Origin: Citrobacter freundii
GTDB taxonomy: Bacteria > Bacteroidota > Bacteroidia > Chitinophagales > Chitinophagaceae
Length of the DNA: 64,000 nucleotides
Assembly: GCA_003243445.1 (NCBI GenBank)
Contig: QFQQ01000021.1
Location: 62,001 to 126,000, forward strand
Direction of reading: 5' to 3'
The notes beneath the pieces are model-generated. The model searched no databases, had not been told where the DNA came from, and was given only the letters and a program-made list of their open reading frames with translations. How positions within the stretch are numbered: the first letter of the stretch is position 1; each line of letters opens with the position of its first letter. The translations under genes and the position numbers were made by a program. Positions 43,213-50,426 of this stretch are shown in pieces.

Positions 43213-43926
43213 ATGAATGCATCTATCATACACCTCGAAGACATCCGCAAATCCTATTTTATGGGCAAGAATGCCCTGCAGGTGCTTAAAGGTGTATCGC
43301 TGGACATTCACAAGAACGAATACGTTGCGCTTATGGGACCTTCAGGTTCCGGTAAGAGCACACTGATGAATATCCTCGGCTGTCTTGATACACCGTCCGG
43401 CGGCAAATATGTACTGAACGGACAGGATGTAAGCAAGATGGATGATAATTCACTGGCCGAGGTCCGCAATAAGGAGATCGGTTTTGTATTCCAGCAATTC
43501 AACCTTCTTCCCCGTCTTACCGCGCTGGAAAACGTGGCACTTCCGCTTGTATACGCCGGCGTAGGCAAGAAGCTGCGGCTTGAAAAAGCAATGCACGTGC
43601 TGGACATGGTAAATCTTACCCAACGCAGTCATCACAAACCAAATGAGCTCAGCGGTGGTCAGTCCCAACGTGTAGCCATTGCCCGCGCACTCGTAAACGA
43701 CCCTGCGATTATCCTGGCAGACGAACCTACCGGCAACCTCGATACAAAAACTTCCTACGAGATCATGTCTATCTTCGGCGATATCCATAGCCGCGGCAAC
43801 ACAGTCGTACTGGTTACGCACGAAGAGGATATCGCAAACCACGCAAAGCGCATCGTGCGGTTGCGGGATGGAGTGATAGAGAGTGACAGGGCGACGGAGG
43901 GAGCTATGAGTAAGGAGACGAGGTGA
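43213..43926 (+). CDS. ABC transporter ATP-binding protein, MacB/LolD-like
   Basis: Cytoplasmic ATPase of 237 residues that would pair with a MacB- or LolC-type permease. Complete set of motifs: Walker A 'GPSGSGKSTLMNILGCL', Q-loop 'IGFVFQQFNLLPRLTALENV', signature 'NELSGGQSQRVAIARALVND' and Walker B 'AIILADEPTGNLDTKTSYE', then 'VLVTHEE' H-loop. Between Walker A and Q-loop it has the normal short connection, unlike the RDD-interrupted paralogue at 45242-46357. No permease gene is adjacent; cotranscribed with gatC. Confidence 0.94.
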   Translation: MNASIIHLEDIRKSYFMGKNALQVLKGVSLDIHKNEYVALMGPSGSGKSTLMNILGCLDTPSGGKYVLNGQDVSKMDDNSLAEVRNKEIGFVFQQFNLLPRLTALENVALPLVYAGVGKKLRLEKAMHVLDMVNLTQRSHHKPNELSGGQSQRVAIARALVNDPAIILADEPTGNLDTKTSYEIMSIFGDIHSRGNTVVLVTHEEDIANHAKRIVRLRDGVIESDRATEGAMSKETR

Positions 43927-43929
43927 GGG

Positions 43930-44475
43930 AAGGACCGCGGACCACAGACCGCGGACCGCAGACGCTCGCGATTGATTGGATAGTCTTTTGAACTTTGTAA
44001 TATCATTCTTCGTATTGCCACAACTGATGTTCTAGTGACCACAGACCGCAGACCGCGGACCGCAGACGCTCGCAATTGATTGGATAGTCTTTTGAACTTT
44101 GTAATATCATTCTTCGTATTGCCACAACTGATGTTCTAGTGACAACGGACCACAGACCACAGACCACAGACCGCGGACCGCAGACCGCAGACGCTCGCGA
44201 TTGATTGGATAGTCTTTTGAACTTTGTAATATTTATTCTTACGTACTGAAGCTTTCCATTCCGGGAAGCTTTTGTTGCACAGTACAACAAACGATCCGCA
44301 AATTATGACGCAACGTCGGCGGTCGGCGGTCGGTCGTCCGCGGTCCTTCCTCTGTGGTCCGCGATCTATGCTCCTTCTTCCGTCCATCATCATTGCTTAC
44401 TTTTGTTTACCTGAAAACACTTACTGTTTCATCATAGAACACGTCTGCGGTCTGTCGTCCGCGGTCCGTCGTCCA
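43930..44475. repeat. GACCGCG heptamer block with triplicated 94-125-bp units
   Basis: Segment GACGCTCGCGATTGATTGGA starts at 43971, 44065 and 44190; the first two copies are about 94 bp long and nearly identical, the third breaks off at about 44230. Between them lie GACCACA/GACCGCG heptamers of varying number. The opposing arm (GGTCGGCGG type) is at about 44312-44360 with more units at 44447-44475. A terminator sits in the loop at 44246-44272. Confidence 0.9.
44246..44275 (+). terminator. Terminator for the gatC-ABC ATPase unit
   Basis: AAGCTTTCC pairs with GGGAAGCTT around ATTCC, followed by TTGTTG. It lies inside the loop of the heptamer element, about 320 nt after the stop of the ATPase gene. 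Confidence 0.65.
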
Positions 44476-44486
44476 AAACACACCCA

Positions 44487-45047
44487 ATGGCAGGAAAAAT
44501 ATACACGAAAACAGGAGACAAGGGAACGACCTCATTGATTGGAGGAACCAAAGTTTCCAAAAGTCATTTAAGGATCGAAGCGTATGGAACGGTTGACGAG
44601 TTGAATTCATACATTGGTCTTTGCAAGGATCTGCTGGAAGGCGTTATGCCGATCATCATGCTGCAGGAAATACAGGACCGGTTGTTTACTGTCGGATCAT
44701 CGCTGGCATGTGATCCGGAGAAAGAACCAAAGATGAAGATCCCGGACCTGAAGGAAGAAGATATCAGTTTGCTGGAAAAGGAAATGGATAAGATGAATGA
44801 AGTGCTGCCCGAAATGAAGTTCTTTATTTTGCCGGGAGGTCATCCAACAGTTTCGCATCTGCATGTGGCAAGATGTATTTGCAGAAGAGCGGAAAGGGCT
44901 TGTGTGCGGCTGCAGACTGAAGGCGCGGAAGTGGAACAGATAGTGGTGAAATACCTGAATCGCCTGAGCGATTATTTATTTGTGGTCGCGCGATTTGCAG
45001 CGCAGGAGTTGAAGGTGGAGGAGATTGCGTGGAGACCGAGGGTGTGA
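44487..45047 (+). CDS. Cob(I)alamin adenosyltransferase, PduO type
   Basis: Transfers the adenosyl group of ATP to cob(I)alamin or cob(I)yrinic acid diamide, giving coenzyme B12. Its 186 residues match the PduO/MMAB family: 'IYTKTGDKGTTSLIGGTKV', 'RIEAYGTVDELNSYIGL' and 'HVARCICRRAERACVRL'. The stop codon TGA is inside the left arm of a 47-bp inverted repeat. No other B12 gene is nearby. Confidence 0.93.
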   Translation: MAGKIYTKTGDKGTTSLIGGTKVSKSHLRIEAYGTVDELNSYIGLCKDLLEGVMPIIMLQEIQDRLFTVGSSLACDPEKEPKMKIPDLKEEDISLLEKEMDKMNEVLPEMKFFILPGGHPTVSHLHVARCICRRAERACVRLQTEGAEVEQIVVKYLNRLSDYLFVVARFAAQELKVEEIAWRPRV

Positions 45048-45247
45048 TGAGAGAGACCGCCGACCGCTGACCGCCGACCGCCGACATGAACCAGGAATGT
45101 AAGTTCATCAAAGCCATTGAATATAAAAATGGAGAGCCTTCTGATGATAGCAGGCTCTCCGTTTTTTATATTCAACCTCCAAAGTAAACCCCGTTTTACA
45201 GTTCATGTCGGCGGTCGGCGGTCAGCGGTCGGCGGTCTCTCTCACAC
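45042..45247. repeat. 47-bp GACCGCC heptamer inverted repeat spanning two stop codons
   Basis: Arms 45042-45091 and 45201-45247 are reverse complements over 47 bp except for one 3-nt insertion (TGA) on the left. The arms include the TGA stop of the adenosyltransferase gene on the left and the CTA (TAG) stop of the convergent LolD-like gene on the right. Unit order, including the single CGCTGAC variant, is the same in both arms. The loop contains a bidirectional terminator. Confidence 0.95.
45122..45170. terminator. Bidirectional terminator in the repeat loop
   Basis: GGAGAGCC (45131-45138) pairs with GGCTCTCC (45153-45160). The stem is preceded by ATATAAAAA and followed by TTTTTTATA, so it works on both strands, for the two convergent genes. 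Confidence 0.9.
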
Positions 45248-46357
45248 TATCTTCCCATCCCTCATATGCAACACCCGGTCACTCAACTGCGCCAGCTCTT
45301 CATTATGCGTCACGATCAGGAATGTCTGATTGAATTCTTTCCGCAGGTCAAAAAAGAGTTGATGCAGTTCGCGGGCATTGGCGGAATCAAGATTGCCGGT
45401 GGGCTCATCGGCAAATACAATGACAGGCTTGTTGATGAGTGCGCGGGCAACAGCAACACGTTGTTGTTCGCCACCACTAAGCTCGTTGGGCTTATTTTCC
45501 ATTCGATGGGAAAGGCCGAGCATCTTCAGTAATTTCTCTGCCTCTGCTTTGACCTCGGCTTTTTTGCGGCCGGCGAGCCAGCCGGGAATGCACACATTTT
45601 CGATGGCGGTGAACTCGGGCAGGAGATGATGGAACTGGAACACGAATCCGATATGTTTATTCCTGAAAAGGGACAGTTGTTTTTGCGTCAGGCCATGGCT
45701 GACCTTTTTCTGGTAGGGAAGTTTACTGTCCGTCACCGCGGAAGAAGCCAGGCTATCATGCCAGGTTATAGGGCGGCGGGAGAAAGCACTCACAAATTCA
45801 AGCGGCAAAAAACGGCAGATCGAGCGGATAAAACAGGGTAGCAGGCCGGGTTTTGTACCCTCCGACTCCACGATCACCTTTGTCTGAGTAATAAATTTCG
45901 CAATCGTGCGGCCTGTTCCCCATTCCATCAGGGTGTAATACACAATTAATACCGTGGCGATGAACGCATAACTCTGCCAGCTGAAACCCGCAACAGTGTC
46001 CATAAGCGAAGGATCCGTAACCGGATCCGCTTCCGATAGCGGAAAACCGGTGATCCTGGCGAGGAGAAAGGATAAAGTACCGGCAAAAAGAACGTCCAGG
46101 ACAAGGTTGACAGCCCGCTTCCACCAGGGCGCGGGCTTCATATCTGATTGAGACTGATATTCGATCAGTTGTCCGCTCACTTCAATATGACCCGTATCCG
46201 GCTGATCCAGGGTGCTCAATATGTGAAGCAGGGTGCTTTTTCCCGAGCCGGATGGTCCCACGATCGCCACAACTTCCCCTTTCTGCACTTCCATGTCCAC
46301 TCCCTTCAGCACTTCCACGGTCCCGTATTTCTTATGAATATTCGTTCCTTTGATCAT
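45242..46357 (-). CDS. LolD-like ABC ATPase interrupted by an RDD membrane domain
   Basis: Protein of 371 residues. Residues 1-71 are the start of a LolD-type ATPase with Walker A 'GPSGSGKSTLLHILSTL' (34-50). Residues of about 72-218 are an RDD domain: Arg81 in 'WWKRAVNLVLDV', Asp88, two membrane helices (about 82-100 and 128-144), 'GTGRTIAKFITQTKVI', 'RSICRFLPLEF' and 'RPITWHDSLASSAV' (Asp201). From 219 the ATPase resumes: Q-loop 'IGFVFQFHHLLPEFTAIENV', signature 'NELSGGEQQRVAVARALI', Walker B 'VIVFADEPTGNLDS' and His351. Removing the insertion leaves about 224 residues, normal for LolD. ATG 46357 is chosen; the frame to 46630 has no conserved sequence. No permease gene is nearby. Confidence 0.9.
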   Translation of the reverse strand: MIKGTNIHKKYGTVEVLKGVDMEVQKGEVVAIVGPSGSGKSTLLHILSTLDQPDTGHIEVSGQLIEYQSQSDMKPAPWWKRAVNLVLDVLFAGTLSFLLARITGFPLSEADPVTDPSLMDTVAGFSWQSYAFIATVLIVYYTLMEWGTGRTIAKFITQTKVIVESEGTKPGLLPCFIRSICRFLPLEFVSAFSRRPITWHDSLASSAVTDSKLPYQKKVSHGLTQKQLSLFRNKHIGFVFQFHHLLPEFTAIENVCIPGWLAGRKKAEVKAEAEKLLKMLGLSHRMENKPNELSGGEQQRVAVARALINKPVIVFADEPTGNLDSANARELHQLFFDLRKEFNQTFLIVTHNEELAQLSDRVLHMRDGKIV

Positions 46358-46471
46358 CTTGGAAAGGGTTTTGAATCTCAAATATCTATAAAAGCAGCCC
46401 TCCGGCAAAAACTGGGAATTGGCATAAAATTTCTTTTTATGAAAACCTTGAAATGTGGACGCAACTATTGA

Positions 46472-46502
46472 TTTGGAAAATTCGTTAATAAAACTACTTT
46501 TG
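46472..46502 (+). promoter_or_regulatory. Bacteroidota-type promoter of the DUF2795 gene
   Basis: TTTG (46472-46475), 19 nt, TACTTTTG (46495-46502): exact on both elements. The start would be near 46508, with a leader of about 65 nt. Confidence 0.75.
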
Positions 46503-46572
46503 CGGGAAATTTGGGGGTTTATAGTTCCCCGGATGATCCCTGAATTCCTAAAATTTAAAAACCTTTCGAAAG

Positions 46573-46794
46573 ATGTTTTGGACATTAGAGCTTGCTTCGT
46601 ACCTGGAAGATGCGCCCTGGCCGGCGACAAAAGACGAGCTGATCGATTATTCTATCCGCAGCGGTGCCCCTATCGAAGTGGTGGAAAATCTTCAGGAACT
46701 CGAAGATGAGGGTGACGTGTATGAAACGATTGAAGACATCTGGCCGGATTATCCGACGCAGGATGATTTTCTGTTTAACGAAGATGAGTATTGA
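46573..46794 (+). CDS. DUF2795 domain protein
   Basis: Acidic protein of 73 residues: 'MFWTLELASYLEDAPWPATK' then 'DELIDYSIRSGAPIEVVENL'. This is the DUF2795 pattern, widespread in Bacteroidota and without known function. It is transcribed divergently from the LolD-like gene from a clear promoter. Confidence 0.85.
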   Translation: MFWTLELASYLEDAPWPATKDELIDYSIRSGAPIEVVENLQELEDEGDVYETIEDIWPDYPTQDDFLFNEDEY

Positions 46795-46798
46795 GATG

Positions 46799-47206
46799 GA
46801 GATGACCACCGACGGCCGACCGCCGACCGCGGTACACTAATAAATTTTTGAATAGATTTTGCTTAAGGCAGATAAGAAAAGCTTTCCGTTTAGGAAGGCT
46901 TTTTTGTTTTGAGAAAGGCCGTTTGGGAAAAGGACCACGGACGACGGACCGCAGACCGCTAATAAATTTTTGCATAGACTTTGTTTAAGCAGATAAGAAA
47001 AGCTTTCCATTTAGGAAGGTTTTTTTGCTTTGAGAAAGGCCGTTCGGGAAAGGGACCGCGGAACGTTACGATGTTTCGAAAGCCAGTTTATTCAGGCGCA
47101 TAAGCAAAAGACCTTCCGTCATTGGAAGGTCTCTTACGCTGATTGAAAGTCTATTCAGTATTTACTAGCGTACCGCGGTCGGCGGTCGGCCGTCGGTGGT
47201 CATCTC
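46799..47206. repeat. 41-bp heptamer inverted repeat enclosing three terminator cassettes
   Basis: Arms 46799-46839 and 47166-47206 match as reverse complements at 40 of 41 positions although 326 nt apart. The left arm starts 4 nt after the DUF2795 stop; the right arm ends 2 nt before the fabI stop. The loop contains repeated cassettes, each with AATAAATTTTTG, AGCAGATAAGAAAAGC and a hairpin with a T-run: 46878-46906, 46997-47026 and 47109-47132. Shorter GACCACGG/GACCGCAG heptamer groups separate the cassettes. Confidence 0.95.
46878..46906 (+). terminator. First terminator of the cassette series
   Basis: AAAGCTTTCC pairs with GGAAGGCTTT, followed by TTTTT. Near-copies with changed stems lie at 46997-47026 (AAAGCTTTCC with GGAAGGTTTTTTT) and 47109-47132 (AGACCTTCC with GGAAGGTCT). 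Confidence 0.85.
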
Positions 47207-47208
47207 TC

Positions 47209-48024
47209 TCATTCCACCCCCAACTTCCGCATCACCTCGTTACTCACACCCGTTGTAGAATAACCTCCATCATGGAAAAGATTCTGCATGGTAACCATCC
47301 TGGTCAGATCAGAGAAAAGCGTGATACAATAGTTTGCACAATCTTCCGCACTGGCATTGCCCAGAGGAGCGATCGCATTGGCATAGTCATAAAAATCGCC
47401 AACCCCTTTAATACCGGTACCGGCAGTTGTTTTGGTCGGTGACTGTGAAACAGTATTGATACGTACTTTTTTATCAAGACCATAGTGGTAACCGAAACTA
47501 CGCGCGATCGATTCGAGCATAGCTTTGATATCAGCCATGTCTGTATAGAACGGATAAGTTCGTTGCGCGGCCATATATGTAAGCGCTACCACACTCCCCC
47601 ATTCATTGATCGCGTCAAGTTTCTTTGCCACGGCCAGCATTTTATGAAAGGACATCGCAGATACATCGATCCCCTTCATAAAATATTCGTAATTGGATTC
47701 TGTATAAGGAATGTTCTTACGGATATTCACGCTCATACCGATAGAATGCAGTACAAAGTCGATCTTACCCCCCAATACTTCCTGTGAGCGGGTAAATAAG
47801 GTGGTGAGCTCGTCCACATTAGTTGCGTCCGCAGGTATGATCTCAGAACCGGTCTGCTCAGCCAGTTTCTTGATCTCCCCCATCCGCATGGCGATCGGTG
47901 CGTTGGTCAACACAAATGTTGCTCCCTCTTCATGCGCTTTCTCCGCTACCTTCCAGGCGATAGAATTGGCGTCGAGCGCGCCCGTAATGATACCCCGTTT
48001 ACCTTTCAAAAGATTATAAGCCAT
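47209..48024 (-). CDS. fabI: Enoyl-ACP reductase (NADH)
   Basis: Reduces trans-2-enoyl-ACP in the last step of fatty acid elongation. Its 271 residues match FabI: 'GKRGIITGALDANSIAWKVA' is the N-terminal FabI cofactor motif, 'LHSIGMSVNIRKNIPYTESN' follows, and the catalytic Tyr-x6-Lys is in 'YTDMADIKAMLESIARSFGY'. 'NTVSQSPTKTTAGTGIKG' is the substrate-binding loop region. FabI is the target of triclosan and isoniazid-type inhibitors. Upstream lies an AAAAGTC-type repeat arm. Confidence 0.96.
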   Translation of the reverse strand: MAYNLLKGKRGIITGALDANSIAWKVAEKAHEEGATFVLTNAPIAMRMGEIKKLAEQTGSEIIPADATNVDELTTLFTRSQEVLGGKIDFVLHSIGMSVNIRKNIPYTESNYEYFMKGIDVSAMSFHKMLAVAKKLDAINEWGSVVALTYMAAQRTYPFYTDMADIKAMLESIARSFGYHYGLDKKVRINTVSQSPTKTTAGTGIKGVGDFYDYANAIAPLGNASAEDCANYCITLFSDLTRMVTMQNLFHDGGYSTTGVSNEVMRKLGVE

Positions 48025-48055
48025 AATTGTATTTTTAAAAATGCGGGTAAAGATA

Positions 48056-48448
48056 AAAAGTCAAAATTCAAAAGTAAAAATTAAAAAAATGCCGTTTCAA
48101 TATGCGGTTTCCTTCTCCTCTCATTACCGTCATATAGGTCATTCCCGAAGAAACTGGTAAACCATTGCGATGGCTGCAAAAGTCCCGAAAAAAAGCGCGG
48201 CACAAACCAAAAAGAACAACACAGCATACAGCAGTATATCCCTTCCCCTTGCGCTATCCCGGATCTTTTCATTGAAGAATCTGAATAACCTGTATCCACC
48301 AAACAATGCAATTCCGGCTACGAGAACAGTAAGTACAATTTTATAAATGGCCGACATTGCGCTTATTTACTTATTTTGATGTCCGGGCTAAAAAGATATT
48401 CTCACCCATCGGTCATCTGGTTTTTACTTTTGACTTTTTACTTTTTAA
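48056..48448. repeat. AAAAGTC-type heptamer arms flanking a small gene
   Basis: Left arm 48056-48087 (AAAAGTCAAAATTCAAAAGT and on) and right arm 48418-48448 (its reverse complement, TTTTTACTTTTGACTTTTTA and on). Right arm ends 2 nt before the recN stop, left arm starts 31 nt after the fabI start. Unlike other elements, the 330-nt interior holds a small gene (48139-48357). Confidence 0.82.
48139..48357 (-). CDS. Small two-helix membrane protein
   Basis: Protein of 72 residues with two membrane helices, 'IVLTVLVAGIALFGGYRLF' and 'ILLYAVLFFLVCAALFFGTF', joined by a charged loop ('NEKIRDSARGRD'). Composition and the starting ATG are consistent with a real membrane protein. No family recognised. 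It lies within a pair of heptamer arms. Confidence 0.55.
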   Translation of the reverse strand: MSAIYKIVLTVLVAGIALFGGYRLFRFFNEKIRDSARGRDILLYAVLFFLVCAALFFGTFAAIAMVYQFLRE

Positions 48449-48450
48449 TT

Positions 48451-50106
48451 TTAATTTGAAATCATTTCACGCGCATTCTCCAACGCCGCAGCCGTCGGCT
48501 TCTCCCCGCTCAGCATTTGTGCAATGGCGGTAACACGCTCTTCTGTTTTTAACTGACGGATATTTGTCTTGATGGTATCTTTTGCTTTTTCCTTGTACAC
48601 AAAATAATGGGCATCCGCTTTACCTGCAATTTGCGGCTGGTGTGTTATACAGATCACCTGGCGTTTTAAAGCAAGACCCTTCATGATAATACCGACCTGT
48701 TTGGCAGCTTCACCGGAAATACCCGTATCGATCTCATCAAAGATCATTGTTGGCAGATCAATGCTCTGCGCCACAAGCGATTTAATACACAACATCAAAC
48801 GGCTTAATTCACCACCACTCGCCACTTTGCGGAGCGGATGGAACTGGCCACTTTTATTCGCATCAAAAAGAAATTCCACCGTATCCGCGCCAAACTCATT
48901 TAGCGCACCAGGCTTCACTTCCACTTTGATCCGTGCATTGGGCATACCCACCTGCACCAGCAATTTGTTTACTTTATCTTCCAACGGTTTGATCTCTTTC
49001 GTACGTGCAGCAGATATTTTTTTCGCCAGCTTCCCGGCTTCTTCAAACAGGCGGGTCGTTTCCTTTTCTTTCTGCGCGATCTCTTCATCGATATGCAAGA
49101 CTGCCTGCAATTTTTCTCCAAGCGTCTTCATGATCGCAATCAGGCCGTTCGTATCTCCCACACCATGTTTCTTCTGCAAACGGTAACCAAGAGAAAGACG
49201 GTCGTTCAATTGTTCGATCTTCACCGGGTCATAATTCACCTGGCCGCTTACCTGATCAAGTTCATCGGCGATATCCTGCAATTCGATCTGTACTGATTGC
49301 AAACGCTGCGCAAGCGGCGGCAAAGAAGGATGAAATGCTTCAAAAGAATGCAACTGATGAAGCAGGCTTTTTAATTGCGGCACCACCGGCGACTCACTCT
49401 CCTGCAATTCAAAATTCACTTTATCAAGCATCGTTTTGATCCCTTCTGCATTGCTCAGCATTTTCAATTCCGCATCAATGTCTTCCAGCTCATTTTCTTT
49501 GAAAGCAGCTTCTTCCAGCTCGTTATATTGAAATTGCTGATAGTCGGCCTCTTTATTGAACTGCAGTTGCTGTTCCTTCAGCGCATCCCATTGCTTTTTT
49601 GTCTCCTGCCATTGATAGTAGAGATGCTGGTACGATTGCAACACTTCCTGGTTACCCGCGAGTGCGTCCAGTACTTCACGCTGAAAATCGGATTCTCCGA
49701 TCTCAAGTGTATCAAACTGCTGATGAAGGTCCACCAGCAGGGAACTGAGTTCATTTAATTGAGAGAGCGTAACAGGCGTGTCATTGATAAAGGCACGGCT
49801 TTTACCATTCGCGGCGATCTCTCGTCTCACTACCACTTCCTCCTGCAGATCAAATTCATTCTCTTCAAGATATTGTCTGATCGCTTTTTTGCTGCCGGCA
49901 ACAAACACACCTTCAACGATACACTTCCTGTCTTTGCTCACCAGTACGCCCGAATCGGCGCGCTGTCCCAATATCAATCCAAGCGCCCCAAGTATAATGG
50001 ATTTACCGGCACCTGTTTCACCGGTGATAATATTCAGCCTGGATGAAAAGTCTATTTCAAGTTCATCGATGATGGCGTAATTCTGTATGGAAAGCGTCCT
50101 GAGCAT
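48451..50106 (-). CDS. recN: DNA repair protein RecN
   Basis: SMC-like ATPase of 551 residues that helps to hold and repair double-strand breaks. Seen: 'LSIQNYAIIDELEIDFSSRL' (N-terminus), Walker A 'IITGETGAGKSIILGALG', a central coiled-coil (about residues 150-360), the signature 'VASGGELSRLMLCIKSL', Walker B 'TMIFDEIDTGISGEAAKQVG' and 'ICITHQPQIAGKADAHYFV'. Single gene; ends in an AAAAGTC-type arm. Confidence 0.96.
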   Translation of the reverse strand: MLRTLSIQNYAIIDELEIDFSSRLNIITGETGAGKSIILGALGLILGQRADSGVLVSKDRKCIVEGVFVAGSKKAIRQYLEENEFDLQEEVVVRREIAANGKSRAFINDTPVTLSQLNELSSLLVDLHQQFDTLEIGESDFQREVLDALAGNQEVLQSYQHLYYQWQETKKQWDALKEQQLQFNKEADYQQFQYNELEEAAFKENELEDIDAELKMLSNAEGIKTMLDKVNFELQESESPVVPQLKSLLHQLHSFEAFHPSLPPLAQRLQSVQIELQDIADELDQVSGQVNYDPVKIEQLNDRLSLGYRLQKKHGVGDTNGLIAIMKTLGEKLQAVLHIDEEIAQKEKETTRLFEEAGKLAKKISAARTKEIKPLEDKVNKLLVQVGMPNARIKVEVKPGALNEFGADTVEFLFDANKSGQFHPLRKVASGGELSRLMLCIKSLVAQSIDLPTMIFDEIDTGISGEAAKQVGIIMKGLALKRQVICITHQPQIAGKADAHYFVYKEKAKDTIKTNIRQLKTEERVTAIAQMLSGEKPTAAALENAREMISN

Positions 50107-50114
50107 GACGCAAA

Positions 50115-50292
50115 TTAAGCTAAGAGGATGAAAGAGGAGAAGAGAAAAAAGAGATTGTTGGAAAGAGTTTTTAAGAATAAGCCTGACTTTAACAATGATA
50201 GAGCTTATACTCTATTATCCCATAGTATTTCGACTAAAAGTAATTTCATTAAGATATGGCCCCTTCTCCTCCATCCCTCTTTCATCTCTTAG
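50115..50292. repeat. AGAGGATGAAAGAGGAG-type inverted repeat
   Basis: Left arm near 50122-50152 (AGAGGATGAAAGAGGAGAAG) faces CTCCTCCATCCCTCTTTCAT near 50270-50289. It is a degenerate purine-rich short-unit element between the recN start and the cdsZ terminator. The region 50107-50426 holds no gene. Confidence 0.6.
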
Positions 50293-50293
50293 C

Positions 50294-50326
50294 CAAAAAA
50301 ACCCGCTTCTTTTGAGGGAAGCGGGT
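50294..50326 (-). terminator. Rho-independent terminator of cdsZ
   Basis: ACCCGCTT (50301-50308) pairs with AAGCGGGT (50319-50326). On the minus strand the stem is followed by T residues (A-run at 50295-50300). It lies 100 nt after the cdsZ stop. Confidence 0.85.
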
Positions 50327-50426
50327 AAAAAATAAAAAAAAGAAAAAAGTATGTTATGCCGGACCTGCTGTGTTACTGCTCTAAACGCTATTTCAGCCTT
50401 CTGTGCGCGCAGCCCGGGTCTTTTTG

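Noticed and set aside
45798..46124. Idea that the LolD-like gene is two genes joined by a frameshift or misassembly
   Set aside because: Both ATPase parts and the RDD part are in one frame without stop or loss of motif residues, and no internal ATG with gene-like context supports a separate RDD gene. An assembly error cannot be excluded without reads.
45242..46630. 462-codon version of the LolD-like gene
   Set aside because: The first 91 codons show no family likeness; the ATPase starts at the Met at 46357 in the usual way.
48081..48311. Alternative 76-codon frame opposite reading phase to the small membrane gene
   Set aside because: It lies on the same strand in another frame; it lacks the clear two-helix pattern of 48139-48357 and runs into the heptamer arm.
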